A stretch of 64,000 bases of DNA from Caproiciproducens sp. CPB-2 (GCF_036287215.1 NZ_CP142860.1:2914001-2978000); one strand, 5' to 3'; counted from the first letter of the stretch, positions 7,715 through 17,853 are shown. Program-made: numbers and translations. Notes: generated by a model from the letters alone, not told the origin.

Positions 7715-8406
7715 AAAAGTCCATTCGCGCGTTGCTCCCGCTGTTTCTGGCGATCGGGCTGCTTCTGTCCGCCTGCTCCGCAGAAAGCTCCTTCTCCTTA
7801 GACTCAATTCCAGATTATTCCGGCAGCGCATATGTCAACGTCAATGACAATCAGCCGTATTTTTCCGATACCGATCTGACGACAACATCCTTTGAAACCT
7901 ACAGCGAGCTTGACGGCCTTGGCCGCTGTGGAGTCGCCTATGCCAGCGTTTCCACGGACACGATGCCCACGAAGGAGCGCGGCTCGATCGGACAGATAAA
8001 GCCCACGGGCTGGCATACGGTCAAGTACGATTGCGTCGACGGCAAATATCTCTATAACAGGTGCCATTTAATCGGCTATCAGCTCACCGCGGAAAACGCG
8101 AATAAAAAGAATCTGATCACCGGCACACGCTATCTGAATGTCGATGGTATGCTGCCTTTTGAGAACATGGTGGCGGACTACATAAAGGAAACGGACAACC
8201 ATGTACTTTATCGCGTGACGCCCATATTCGATGGTGATAACCTTGTGGCTTCCGGTGTATTGATGGAAGCGGAATCGGTTGAGGATAAGGGCGAGGGCAT
8301 ATGTTTTTGCGTCTTCTGCTACAACGTCCAGCCCGGCGTTAACATCGACTATGCCACCGGAGAAAGCACGCTGGCCGAAAGTAGCACCGCTGGAGAATCA
8401 AATTGA
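7711..8406 (+). CDS. Secreted DNA/RNA non-specific endonuclease, lipoprotein
   Basis: This is a 231-residue protein. A basic hydrophobic signal peptide ends in LLLSAC, so Cys22 should be lipidated and the enzyme anchored outside the membrane. Residues about 115-150 (NRCHLIGYQLTAENANKKNL, then ITGTRYLNVDGM) match the EndA/NucA-type nuclease active site, with the catalytic His of the H-N-H-like motif near residue 119. Nucleases of this class degrade DNA at the cell surface for uptake or nutrition. The first base of its ATG lies inside the previous gene. It ends shortly before the convergent sbcC. Confidence 0.8.
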   Translation: MKKSIRALLPLFLAIGLLLSACSAESSFSLDSIPDYSGSAYVNVNDNQPYFSDTDLTTTSFETYSELDGLGRCGVAYASVSTDTMPTKERGSIGQIKPTGWHTVKYDCVDGKYLYNRCHLIGYQLTAENANKKNLITGTRYLNVDGMLPFENMVADYIKETDNHVLYRVTPIFDGDNLVASGVLMEAESVEDKGEGICFCVFCYNVQPGVNIDYATGESTLAESSTAGESN

Positions 8407-8413
8407 AATAACC

Positions 8414-8430
8414 GCTGACAAATTGTCAGC
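8414..8430. terminator. Hairpin between convergent genes
   Basis: Seven-base perfect arms (GCTGACA, TGTCAGC) surround AAT. They lie just after the nuclease gene and overlap the stop codon of sbcC, which reads the other way. There is no T run on either side, so any bidirectional terminator would be weak. Confidence 0.3.
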
Positions 8431-11400
8431 TGATCACCCATTTTACACGACTGCCGTCCTCATCCTTGCTGACGATCAGCTGATCCTCGATCTCCTGCTT
8501 CAACTCCGAAACATGAGAGATGATGCCAATCAACTTTGAGCCGGCTGCCATCCGTTGCAGCACCTTGACCGCCTGATCTCTGGAGTGATCGTCCAGCGCG
8601 CCGAAGCCCTCGTCAATGAACATCATATCGAGGTTGATGGAGGCAGAGCTCACCTGGATTTGATCCGCCATTCCAAGGGCAAGGGAGAGGGCCGCCATGA
8701 AGGATTCTCCGCCGGAGAGCGTCCGGACTTCTCGCTCTTTGCCGGTGACCGTGGAATACACCATCAGGTCGAGGCCTCTGTTTTTGCCTTCTCCGGCCTG
8801 ATCATCTCCGATCATGCGCAGCTCATACTGCCCGGCTGACATATCCTGAAAGCGCTCGTTGGCCGCATAGAGGATTCTCTGCAAATGATAACGCTGCACA
8901 AAGGTCTCAAGGTCCATTCTGGCACCTGTCACTTTTCCGGCCAGACGGTTATAGAGGCTGTCAATTTTGGTGTATTCCTGCGTGATTCGGCCTCGCTCCT
9001 CCATCTTTGGAGCAAGCGCCAGATAAGCGCCGTGATTGACCCGATAGGATTCTTTCAGCTGCTCCAACGCAGCCCGAGTCACTTCCAATGCGTCTTCGGC
9101 TGCTTTTTGAGCAGCTTCCAAATTCTCCAGCTCCGGCTTCGCTGCATCCCCAATAGCAGCCTTGGCCGCAGCAAAAGCGCCCTCTGCAGTCGCTTTCTTC
9201 GTTCCGTGCGCCGTGATTGTTTCCTGCAGGGCGGCTGCCTCCGATTTTTCGTGTTGCTCCGTGACGGCCTTCCAGTTCGCTTCTGACAGAGCCTTTTCTG
9301 CAAGAATTTTTTGATAGGCTTCCATGCGCTTAGCGCGTTCTTCCTTCTGAGCTGGAAGCTCCTTATCATAGCGCTTGATCAGAGTTTCAGCGGTCTCCTT
9401 CGCCGTTTTCGCGGATTGCGCGGAAGCATGAGCGACGTCATAGGCGGCGTCCGCCGCTTCTTTTGTCGTGGTAGCTTGCGCAAGGGCGAGATTTGCATCT
9501 TTCTCGGCAGGGTACACCTTTTGCGCCTGAAGCCCGTTGAGCGTCTCCTGCGTGGCAGCAAACGTCACCTTTGCAGCGGATAACTGCTCCGTTGCCGTGT
9601 CAGCTGCCGCTTTCAGCGTCTTCTTTTTTTCGTTGGCTCCCTTCAGGGATTCCTGAACGCTGCTGAGCATCTCCGCATTTTTTTGAAGGGCAGCGCCCTC
9701 CGCCTCAAGTTCCGATTTCCGTTTAGAAAGCAGTGCTGCCGCTTGTTCTGGGGTCAGTTCTTCCGGTACGTCCGAAATGCTTTTTACCATACGAGCACGG
9801 AGCTTTGCCAGCGCGTCAGAGAGCGTGCCCTGCTTTTCAGCCAGCATATCCGCCGCAGAGCCGGAAGCGGTGGATGCTTCGGTCTGCTCCTGCTGGAGTT
9901 CCTCCACCTCTTTTGCCAGCGCGTCGATGATCTCACGGGTCAGATCCCGATGCTCCTCCGACAAGCGGCAGGGCTGCGGATGCTCTTTTGAGCCGCAGAC
10001 AGGGCAGGGTTCACCTGGTTTCAGCTTTTCCTTTGCAAGGAATCCGGCCTGCGCATCCAGAAAAGTCATCTGCTTTTCCACGTATTCCGCGTTCTTCTCC
10101 GCAAAGCTCTGACGGGCCTGCTCATATTTTTTCTTCGTCTGCTCTGCCTTTTTGATCTGTGCTTTGACCGCAGATTGCAGTTCCTTTGCGGAGGCAATCT
10201 CTGCGTCAATGTTGTCCGCTTCGCTGTTTTTGACATTCCAAAGAGCCAGCAACTCCCCGGCGTTGGCAAGCTCTTCCGTCTGCCTGCGCCACTGCTGCTC
10301 CTGTGTTTCAAAGGCGGTCAGAGTGTCCTGCGCCGACTTTGCGGTTTCCTCCGCCTTCGAAAGAGCAGTCTGCTTAGATTTTAGATCGGTCTCTGCGGCG
10401 TGGAGCTTCGCAAAGACCTCCAGAGCCCTCTTTACCTGCTGGGAAATTTTTGTAAATGTTTCAGTCTCCTGAACCTGCGCCAGCTTCGCCGCTTTTTCGT
10501 CCGCTTCCGCCTTTGCATACGCTTCCACCAAGCGGGGCAGCGTTTCTCGTTGCTCGGACAGTTCTTTTTCTGTTTTGGCGGCGGCCTGATCCGCATCTGT
10601 AAATCTCTGGTACTCGGCTTTAATCTCGTAGCTGGCATTGATGGCGGCGATTAACCGGGTTGCCTCGTCCATTTCCTTTTCAGCCGCGGCACATTCTGAC
10701 AGTTCCTTTTGCGCCTTCTCCATCTGCGCGAAGGAACCCAGCAGCGTCTTGGCATTGTTATATGCGTCCCGCTTTGTATCCCGAACCTTGCCGGCCTCAT
10801 CAAACGCTGTCTTTGCAGCGCCTTTGCCCTTTTCCAGCAACGCGCAAAGGCTCTGCAAGTCGCACAAAAGGCTCTCCATTTCCGCCACATTCAGGTGCTC
10901 GGACGTGCAGATCTGCCGCTTTAATTCCGAAAGCTGCTCCGCGTGTTCAAAATTCTCCGGGACAACAATGTGTGCCACTTCCGTCTGGCAGACAGTGCGG
11001 ATCTGCGCGATCTCGGCCATCTTATCCTTGCGACGTCTTCCGAGCTCGTCCACAACATTCTGAAACAGTCCCGTGTTGAAGAGCTTCCGAAAGATCTCCT
11101 TTTTCTTATTGGAATCCGCACGGAGCAATTCCATGAACTCACCCTGTGCAATCATAGCAATCTGCATAAACTGCTCTTTGGACAGGCCTACGATTTCCTC
11201 CAGCTTACCGTCTGTCTCCTTTTGATTCTGGGAATACTCCATGCCGTCGGGCATGGTCAGGGACACGGTTTCTTTTTCGTCCTTGAGGCCGTCTCCTTTT
11301 TTCAGTGTGCGGATGTGCCGTGGCACACGGCGAACTGTATAGAGCAGCGCAGTACCGCCGGTCAGCTCGGAAAAAGTTAGCTCCACAAAAGGTTCCGTGC

Positions 11401-11623
11401 CGTAATCCACGAATTGACTTTGCAGCTCGGCCCCGTCCTTTTTGTTGCTGTTGGAGCTGGCCTCTCCATAGAGTGCAAATACGATGGCGTCAAAAATGGT
11501 GGTTTTGCCTGCGCCGGTGTCGCCGGTGATCAAAAATAGGTTTTGATTGGGCTTTGTAAAGTCGATGCTCGTCTTTTTGCCATAGGAGCCAAAGGCCTGC
11601 ATCGTCAATGTGATTGGTCTCAT
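8426..11623 (-). CDS. sbcC: Exonuclease subunit SbcC
   Basis: This is a 1065-residue SMC-like ATPase of the MRE11-RAD50 type. Walker A GDTGAGKT is at residues 34-41. Long Ala/Glu-rich coiled coils occupy about 190-900, with the zinc hook CPVC near 539. The signature LSGGESFMAALSLALG is near 968 and Walker B (LDMMFIDEGFGALD) follows near 1000. With SbcD it cleaves hairpins and cruciforms and processes blocked DNA ends in the cytoplasm. The gene start overlaps the stop of sbcD by four bases, the usual sbcDC coupling. Nothing is missing. Confidence 0.97.
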   Translation of the reverse strand: MRPITLTMQAFGSYGKKTSIDFTKPNQNLFLITGDTGAGKTTIFDAIVFALYGEASSNSNKKDGAELQSQFVDYGTEPFVELTFSELTGGTALLYTVRRVPRHIRTLKKGDGLKDEKETVSLTMPDGMEYSQNQKETDGKLEEIVGLSKEQFMQIAMIAQGEFMELLRADSNKKKEIFRKLFNTGLFQNVVDELGRRRKDKMAEIAQIRTVCQTEVAHIVVPENFEHAEQLSELKRQICTSEHLNVAEMESLLCDLQSLCALLEKGKGAAKTAFDEAGKVRDTKRDAYNNAKTLLGSFAQMEKAQKELSECAAAEKEMDEATRLIAAINASYEIKAEYQRFTDADQAAAKTEKELSEQRETLPRLVEAYAKAEADEKAAKLAQVQETETFTKISQQVKRALEVFAKLHAAETDLKSKQTALSKAEETAKSAQDTLTAFETQEQQWRRQTEELANAGELLALWNVKNSEADNIDAEIASAKELQSAVKAQIKKAEQTKKKYEQARQSFAEKNAEYVEKQMTFLDAQAGFLAKEKLKPGEPCPVCGSKEHPQPCRLSEEHRDLTREIIDALAKEVEELQQEQTEASTASGSAADMLAEKQGTLSDALAKLRARMVKSISDVPEELTPEQAAALLSKRKSELEAEGAALQKNAEMLSSVQESLKGANEKKKTLKAAADTATEQLSAAKVTFAATQETLNGLQAQKVYPAEKDANLALAQATTTKEAADAAYDVAHASAQSAKTAKETAETLIKRYDKELPAQKEERAKRMEAYQKILAEKALSEANWKAVTEQHEKSEAAALQETITAHGTKKATAEGAFAAAKAAIGDAAKPELENLEAAQKAAEDALEVTRAALEQLKESYRVNHGAYLALAPKMEERGRITQEYTKIDSLYNRLAGKVTGARMDLETFVQRYHLQRILYAANERFQDMSAGQYELRMIGDDQAGEGKNRGLDLMVYSTVTGKEREVRTLSGGESFMAALSLALGMADQIQVSSASINLDMMFIDEGFGALDDHSRDQAVKVLQRMAAGSKLIGIISHVSELKQEIEDQLIVSKDEDGSRVKWVIS

Positions 11624-12771
11624 GCCTGCACCTCCTGCACGGTGTTGATCACATCCCGGAGAAGCGCCTGCTCGTTGGCGTCCAAATCTTTTAAGAAGGA
11701 ATTACACAGCGCAAACGCATCCAACTCCTCGTCTGCGGAATATACCGCAGTATAGTCTGCTTTCCGAAGGCTTTCCCGCCGGATTTCCAGAAGATTTGGA
11801 AACGCATAGCGGATCTTGTCCTGCATATCAAAGATGTCAAAGTCCACCTTGTCGGTGAGGATCACGGTCACATAATCGCCGCAGCTTTGCATCAGCACTT
11901 CTTGTAAGGTGCCAGTGATGACCCGCACCTGCCGGAGGGGGATGAGTGGAAGAACGTCTGTTTTTACCTTACCCTTTTCCTCCAGATTCACCATTATAAT
12001 GCCCTTTTGCTGCCCCGCTTCGCTGACCGAACATGCAAGCGGCGTACCGCAGTAGCGATAAAACTCGCTGCCGACCTTCATCGGCTTGTGGATATGCCCC
12101 AGTGCCGCATAGTCGAATCGTTCCAGAATATCCGCCTTTACCGCGTCGATATTGCCCACGGTGCGAACCTCAGAATCCATGCGTTCCACACTGTTGGGGT
12201 CCGTTGAGGCAGGAAGATAAAACTGATGGCTTACCAGAACATTCCGGGCATTGGAGTCAATCTGTTCGTGCTGGATCAGCTTATGGATCGCATCGTTGTA
12301 GGACAGGTTATTTCCGTTTTCATCGCTGCCGACGATGGGTCTGATCATGGACGGCTTGACAAAGGGAAGCAGGTAGAAGTTTACATCACCATATTCGTCC
12401 TGCAGTACCACTTTCTCGATCTGTTCCTCCGGCATCTGGGGCGGCATCCCGATCATATGGATCTTCTGACGCTGAAGGATATTTCGAAACACATTGACCC
12501 TCGGTGCACTGTCATGATTGCCGCTGATGAGCATGATCTCGGCATTCGGAACGGCCTGCACCAGGTGTGAGATAAACTGGTCGAAAACCTCTACTGCCTC
12601 GGCGGAAGGGATTGCTTTGTCATAAATGTCCCCAGCAACTACAATCGCGTCAGGCTGTTCTTTTACGGCAATTTCAATGACTTGTCCCAAAATGTAAGAT
12701 TGATCCTCATATAAGTCGCGGTTAAAGAGCTTCAGACCTATATGCAGATCCGACAGATGAAGCAGTTTCAT
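11620..12771 (-). CDS. sbcD: Exonuclease subunit SbcD
   Basis: This is a 383-residue metallophosphoesterase. The start at 12771 (MKLLHLSDLHIG) has AAAGGATGG ahead of it. The frame continues upstream to 12912, but those codons do not resemble the family. Metal-binding motifs are SDLHIG at residues 7-12, GDIYD at 47-51, GNHD at 84-87, then SHQF and GHIHKP further on. It forms the nuclease half of the SbcCD complex. The length is as expected, and sbcC follows with an overlap. Confidence 0.96.
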   Translation of the reverse strand: MKLLHLSDLHIGLKLFNRDLYEDQSYILGQVIEIAVKEQPDAIVVAGDIYDKAIPSAEAVEVFDQFISHLVQAVPNAEIMLISGNHDSAPRVNVFRNILQRQKIHMIGMPPQMPEEQIEKVVLQDEYGDVNFYLLPFVKPSMIRPIVGSDENGNNLSYNDAIHKLIQHEQIDSNARNVLVSHQFYLPASTDPNSVERMDSEVRTVGNIDAVKADILERFDYAALGHIHKPMKVGSEFYRYCGTPLACSVSEAGQQKGIIMVNLEEKGKVKTDVLPLIPLRQVRVITGTLQEVLMQSCGDYVTVILTDKVDFDIFDMQDKIRYAFPNLLEIRRESLRKADYTAVYSADEELDAFALCNSFLKDLDANEQALLRDVINTVQEVQA

Positions 12772-12851
12772 CCAGCACCATCCTTTTCCTCGTTGACAGC
12801 TCTGCTGTGGGGAAAGCTTTAATCTACTACCAAATAAACATAATGAGAGGT

Positions 12852-13145
12852 TCAAATGTGCTGTAGAATTCTTCGGTATAAAGATAGGAGTCGCGCATTT
12901 ACAAGATTGCACATGTCATAAGCAAAAACAAATTCAAATTTTTTGTAAAAGCAATCAAGCTCTCCCACATATATCGCCAATTCATCAAACTGGTCACCCG
13001 TAATATCAATCACTATGCCTTTTTCTACGTCACCCGCAACATAATGTGAAATGTCACCTTTTTCGTCCTGTTGAATGTCCTCTCCATACTGGCAAAAAAC
13101 AGTTCTTATCTCTCGGCAACGATGCTCTGTTAGTGTCCGGGACAA
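12852..13145 (-). pseudogene. Probable fragment of a transglutaminase-like protein
   Basis: This is a 97-codon frame. The segment SHYVAGDVEKGIVIDITGDQF followed by IYVGELDCFYKKFEF resembles the C-terminal half of small transglutaminase-like or immunity-type proteins, in which a His and an Asp precede the ITGDQF stretch. The N-terminal half with the catalytic Cys is not evident, and no good ribosome binding site precedes the first ATG. I read it as a remnant between sbcD and the BREX region. It could still be a short expressed gene. Confidence 0.3.
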
Positions 13146-13214
13146 CCAGCCATGGTAAGTGCATTAAAAGCGCCAACCTGAGGTCAAATAAATAGAGCTA
13201 TTTCCGAAATATAC

Positions 13215-15617
13215 TCATATTACCGCCGCTCTGGCCTTGATATCCTGACACCAAGATTGCAATTCAGCCTCAACGTTCCCGAAGTCTTTCAAGTGCTCCA
13301 ACAGATGCCTTTTATTCAGTAAATAGATAAAACAGAGGACATCCTTTGCTGTTCTCTTTTTCTCATTTTCCGATATAAGGCTAAAAAAACGAAAGTCCTT
13401 CATGGCCTTTATCTGTTCTTCCTTGTGACTTCCACCGTGGAGAACTAATCGATACATCAAATTTTTATAATATGAAACATACTCTGGCTCCGGCAGCAGA
13501 CTAAGAATCTGTGGATCCGTAGAAATTGCCTCTATACCCTCCTTATACTCAAAAGTCGAGAATGCCTCCAGCGCCTGACGCATCATATTTCCAATAATTA
13601 GTTCGTAATCGTTGGCTTGTCCTGCTGCATATGTATAAACTGCTTTGATAATTTCCGTATACTCTTGCCGATTGTTGTAGCAAAACGGATTCAGATCTCC
13701 CTCTCGTATCTCAAAGCGGTTGAATTTTGGCCCTTGTGGATATCCTTTCTGTTTGCATACATCCACAATTTCCTCAAACACTTTGTGAACATCATAAAAT
13801 GCCATTAGGTCATGTGTCATCACTAAAGCCTTCGTGTTGAGGTTTCCCTCTAAAAATAAGCTCAGCTTATATTTCAAGAATGACAAAATTCCAATCTTGT
13901 TCTCCGTATCATAGCTGGAAACAGGATCATCAATAACAAGTAAATACTCCTCACCGTAGGCATGTTCCTCTTCCTTACCTTCAAGAATACTTGTAAAGAA
14001 ATAGCTGAGACCTATGATGTTACGCTCGCCAACAGACACATCGCATGGCTTTACGCTCTTCCCATGTGACAGAAGCCTATACGCTCCATCGACATACTCA
14101 ATCTTCAACCTGTCATCTGCAAAGAAAATGTATTTTATGCAAGCGTTAATGGCATCACATGCAATTCGTATATTTTTTCTCTCCGCCTCCAGATCATCAA
14201 ATGCTTTTTGCTTTATATCATATACCAATTTGAGTTCTTTGCGCAATTTCTCTGCCGCAACATATTCAACCTGTTGCTTTTCATACTGTGCAGCTAAATT
14301 TACCACATCATAATGGGCAATCTCACCATTGATTCGGTTCAGCTCTTTGATAATAGGGTCAGTCTTCTTTGCTGCTTTATTATACGCAACCCTCGCTTTT
14401 TCCAACTCCTCGAGAGCTGTAATGAGCTGAGTTACCAAAGTCTTAACGCTGGTAGTTCTTGTAACAATCGGCTCGTAGGGATTTTCAACCTTTTTTTTCA
14501 GATTTTCATTGCTTTCCTGGATTTCAGCATTTATTTTTGCAATCAGATCAACGCACGCTTGATAACCTTCAAGCATTTCATATGGGTTCAAATCGATGAT
14601 AATTTGAACAAAAATATGACCTCGGAGAACCTCCTGATGGCTTTCAACGGCCTTACTAAGTACCTTTTCAATACTCTCTACTAAAGATTGCCTATGCTCT
14701 GGCGTCACTGATTGAAAGCAATACGGACATTCTATAGTTTCATTTTTGCGAAACACAGTTAGCCTTTGGGATAGCTCATTGCCTCTTCCATCTTGTAGCA
14801 ATTCGAATAGTTTCTTCTCGCGTTCAGATAGTTCCGGTTTCTCTATTTTCTCTGCGAGAAGCAGTTGTAAAGCTTCATCGTCATAAGTGCTATAACAATC
14901 TGGTATCGACGGAACTCCTATATCAATCGTAGTAGCGCCAGTTTTCGCAGCTTCAAGTTCCGTTTGTTTTGCTTTATAGTCAACTATCAGTTCCGTTTTT
15001 GGTTTGGATGGTGTAAGTATCACGAACTTCTTATACGTATCATCTTTCACACCGGTGTTCTGTCGGCCATTGTTAATTTCCCTGTCACGTCCAGCCCAGT
15101 TGTCATCACCTCGAAGGGCGTTCCCCAAAAGGCTAATATAGTGCTTTGGGGATTTAATATTGCTCGCATCACAGTATTCCTTGTATACTGCATCCTGTTG
15201 TTCGTAAGCAGTTTTTGCCGTATCTCGCTCAGTCCCTGCTTTTTCAACTTTCTCTGTTAGATCGGCCACTTGCCCGAGCATAACAATGGTTTCAAGGTGA
15301 TCCTGCTGTAATCTTACATTTTTATTTACGTAGTCTTCATCAAAAATAAAGATATGTCTTTTTTCTTCTTCGGTGAGTGTCACCGGATGACCCGAATCAT
15401 CAAAAAATGTCGCGCTGGTTATGACCGGAGCGTCCCCTCCGGCAAGTTTCCGGAAAGCTCTTGCAATAGTGCTCTTACCTGTACCGTTTCTACCATAAAG
15501 AAGCGCACCTTTAATAGTTTTAATTTTATTGCCATCATGAGGATTGAAGAAATCAAACGAAGTCAAGGTGTCGAAATTTGCTCCTGACATTTTAATTGTT
15601 GTTATGTCTTTAAGCAT
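13215..15617 (-). CDS. RloC/PrrC-like AAA_13 ATPase, probable anticodon nuclease
   Basis: This is an 800-residue protein. Walker A GRNGTGKST is at residues 42-50. Coiled-coil regions flank a zinc-hook-like CPYC at about 295-298, the ABC signature GERNIIGLSYFF is near 530, and Walker B YLLVIDDPVSSYD near 560. The C-terminal part has RQALEAFSTF and LVLHGGSHKEE, which recall the anticodon-nuclease domain of RloC/PrrC. RloC is a tRNA-cleaving abortive-infection protein with a zinc hook. The gene sits just downstream of brxL and has lower GC than the BREX core, so it looks like an added back-up defence. The nuclease assignment is inference from motif resemblance. Confidence 0.7.
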   Translation of the reverse strand: MLKDITTIKMSGANFDTLTSFDFFNPHDGNKIKTIKGALLYGRNGTGKSTIARAFRKLAGGDAPVITSATFFDDSGHPVTLTEEEKRHIFIFDEDYVNKNVRLQQDHLETIVMLGQVADLTEKVEKAGTERDTAKTAYEQQDAVYKEYCDASNIKSPKHYISLLGNALRGDDNWAGRDREINNGRQNTGVKDDTYKKFVILTPSKPKTELIVDYKAKQTELEAAKTGATTIDIGVPSIPDCYSTYDDEALQLLLAEKIEKPELSEREKKLFELLQDGRGNELSQRLTVFRKNETIECPYCFQSVTPEHRQSLVESIEKVLSKAVESHQEVLRGHIFVQIIIDLNPYEMLEGYQACVDLIAKINAEIQESNENLKKKVENPYEPIVTRTTSVKTLVTQLITALEELEKARVAYNKAAKKTDPIIKELNRINGEIAHYDVVNLAAQYEKQQVEYVAAEKLRKELKLVYDIKQKAFDDLEAERKNIRIACDAINACIKYIFFADDRLKIEYVDGAYRLLSHGKSVKPCDVSVGERNIIGLSYFFTSILEGKEEEHAYGEEYLLVIDDPVSSYDTENKIGILSFLKYKLSLFLEGNLNTKALVMTHDLMAFYDVHKVFEEIVDVCKQKGYPQGPKFNRFEIREGDLNPFCYNNRQEYTEIIKAVYTYAAGQANDYELIIGNMMRQALEAFSTFEYKEGIEAISTDPQILSLLPEPEYVSYYKNLMYRLVLHGGSHKEEQIKAMKDFRFFSLISENEKKRTAKDVLCFIYLLNKRHLLEHLKDFGNVEAELQSWCQDIKARAAVI

Positions 15618-15671
15618 AAACTTATTTCCTTTCCCCTCTTAATTCGTCCATAAACATGCTGACATTTGACC

Positions 15672-15725
15672 CTAATCCATTGACATACCAGATTTTGAAC
15701 TTATGTAGGTGCGGGGCTTATCCAT
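15672..15725 (-). CDS. Possible 17-aa leader peptide or gene remnant
   Basis: The gap between brxL and the RloC-like gene (15618-15768) holds a 17-codon frame that starts at 15725. A clear GGAGGTG lies seven bases ahead of it. It encodes MDKPRTYISSKSGMSMD and stops. It may be a leader peptide for the downstream ATPase gene or the residue of a lost gene. A ribosome binding site in front of so short a frame is the only support. Confidence 0.2.
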   Translation of the reverse strand: MDKPRTYISSKSGMSMD

Positions 15726-15768
15726 GCAGTTTCACCTCCGGACATTGAAGTAATACATTATGCCAAAA

Positions 15769-17832
15769 TCACTCAACACCAAGCGCCTTGAATACAGCAT
15801 CTTCTGCACTCTGATAAAAAATCAGATTGAAGCAGCCGACCAATTCTGCAGGGACTGTACCCAAATCGCCGGCTGATGTAATCGGCAGGAGAACCTTTTT
15901 TGCTCCGCTGTCCAAGCATACCTGTAAGGCGTTTGCCAACTCGTCCGCTTTTATCATAGTCCCGCTGATGCTGATCTCTCCAAGAACAGCCAGTGAACCA
16001 AGCGTTGGTTTTCCCAAAGCGATAGAGCACAGAGCTACCAATGTAGGTAAGGCAAGGCTTTTTGTCATTCCAATGCCCTGTAAGTCCTGATAGTTGATAA
16101 TATAATCCTTCGTGGTCGTGCTGATGGAACCGCTGATCCGATTGCCGTTGGCTTTCAAGAAGTTGAACGCCGTATTCGATGCTTCTTTTGGTTCCCGGTC
16201 ACTTCCAAGCCCGGTCCGCTCGAATTTCCCGTTTCCGGGCAGCATCTGAGATTCCAGACGGAATACGCCAATCATGCCAGACTTGCCCTGTGAAACGGTA
16301 TAAACCTGTCCTGGATTGCACATTCCTTCCGGAATGAGTTTTCCACCGCCTTGTTCCGGCACGGATACATAGTGCTCCGAAAAGTCATCATTATCAATGT
16401 AGGAGAAGTTCACATCATAAAACTCCATACCACCCAACTTTTTGAGTTGCTCTTTCACACGCCGCCGCATCTCCAGTGAGATAGTCAGGATTTCTTCCAA
16501 CTGCTCTTTTGTATAAACACCGTCAGGATAAAGCAACTTGATAAAACCGCCGACCATTTTGCGGACGGCAATGGTGTCGCGTTGGTTCAGGTTTTTGCCA
16601 AGGTGATAATATTTGTCCAGCGCATCCCCGTATTGCTCTTTACGAAGCTCCCGGATGAACTCGGCAAGATAATCGGTGATAAAGCCATAATCGTCCGTGA
16701 AATGCTCAGGACGGAATTTGGGGATTTCCCAGCCGGGCAGATAGCAATGGATTCTGTCGAGAAAAGCGGTGTCCTTGCCCATTTCAGGCGGGAACGGGTC
16801 AAAAAGGCTCGACGTTTTCAGCAGCACGTCCACGCTCTGGTTGATATTCCCGATGAATACCATCGACGCAGACGCAGCCTTTTCTTCCTTGCCGCGGGCA
16901 AAGGAGCCGGAAGCCATATAGTCCTTCATGATCTGAACACCGTCATTGTCCTTGAAGTGGATTCCGGCAACTTCATCAAAGGCAACGCAATCCCAAAGAC
17001 CGACAAGCCCTACCGTTTTGCGTCCCATGTTATAGAACAGGTTCGCCACGGTCGTCTGACCGCCTGAAACAAGGATACTGTTTGGCGATATTTCCTTATA
17101 AAGATGCGATTTGCCGGTGCTGCGCGGCCCCAATTCGCAGAGATTGAAGTTGTTCTCCACAAGCGGAATCATGCGCGTCAGCAGAAGCCATTTTTCGCGT
17201 TCGTTCAGTTCATCCGGTTCCATGCCGATGGAGCGCAGCAGCACGTCCATCCATTCCTCTTTTGTGAACGCCTTGCGCCCTGCCTTCAGTTCCTCAATGT
17301 CCACGTGCGGCATCTGAATCGGCGTCAGCTTACGAATCCGAATCGGCATACCGTTCTTCTTCTCTTCTTCTATGTACTCATAGTCAAGCTGAACGATACA
17401 CCAGATCCCTCCACATAAAAGCCGGTCGTACTTCTCCGGATATTCATCTTCAATCGGAACTTTTGTCAGGCCCAGATTAGAGAATTCAGCAAAGAAAGCA
17501 TTTTTGACAATGTCCAGCTTCACCGTGACCATGTCGATCACGGTATGGTTTCCGTTTTTGCGAAGGATTGCCTTGATCTTTTCCGCTTCGTCCGGGCGTA
17601 CATAATTATCCGCAAGGATGCGCTTTACGCTTTGTACGCCTTTTTCTATCGTGTCTTCATCATCCGTGCTACAATACTGACCGAGCAGGAATTCAAGCAC
17701 ATAGACGGGCACATTCGCGCCCTCCTTGATGTGCTTGGTCAAATCCTTGCGGACAATCTTGCCGTCAAAGTTCTGCCGCAGCTTTTCCCTGATTATTTCC
17801 CGCGTACTGCGGTCATCATCCATCGGTTCCAT
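15769..17832 (-). CDS. brxL: BREX Lon-like protein BrxL
   Basis: This is a 687-residue AAA+ protein. The N-terminal domain is followed by Walker A GPRSTGKSHLY near residues 233-243 and the VALWDCVAFDEVAG-type Walker B region. A C-terminal Lon-like domain follows (about 555-687), with STTTKDYIINYQDLQGIG and ISISGTMIKADELA. Length and order match BrxL of type 1 BREX. BrxL forms DNA-binding rings and is needed for phage restriction rather than for host methylation. It starts 21 bases after pglZ and is the last core gene of the operon. Confidence 0.95.
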   Translation of the reverse strand: MEPMDDDRSTREIIREKLRQNFDGKIVRKDLTKHIKEGANVPVYVLEFLLGQYCSTDDEDTIEKGVQSVKRILADNYVRPDEAEKIKAILRKNGNHTVIDMVTVKLDIVKNAFFAEFSNLGLTKVPIEDEYPEKYDRLLCGGIWCIVQLDYEYIEEEKKNGMPIRIRKLTPIQMPHVDIEELKAGRKAFTKEEWMDVLLRSIGMEPDELNEREKWLLLTRMIPLVENNFNLCELGPRSTGKSHLYKEISPNSILVSGGQTTVANLFYNMGRKTVGLVGLWDCVAFDEVAGIHFKDNDGVQIMKDYMASGSFARGKEEKAASASMVFIGNINQSVDVLLKTSSLFDPFPPEMGKDTAFLDRIHCYLPGWEIPKFRPEHFTDDYGFITDYLAEFIRELRKEQYGDALDKYYHLGKNLNQRDTIAVRKMVGGFIKLLYPDGVYTKEQLEEILTISLEMRRRVKEQLKKLGGMEFYDVNFSYIDNDDFSEHYVSVPEQGGGKLIPEGMCNPGQVYTVSQGKSGMIGVFRLESQMLPGNGKFERTGLGSDREPKEASNTAFNFLKANGNRISGSISTTTKDYIINYQDLQGIGMTKSLALPTLVALCSIALGKPTLGSLAVLGEISISGTMIKADELANALQVCLDSGAKKVLLPITSAGDLGTVPAELVGCFNLIFYQSAEDAVFKALGVE

Positions 17833-17853
17833 TGCAATCCTCCCTGTCCTGCA

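Noticed and set aside
12772..12912. N-terminal extension of SbcD
   Set aside because: The extra 47 codons do not resemble the family and lie upstream of a good ribosome binding site in front of MKLLHLSDLH.
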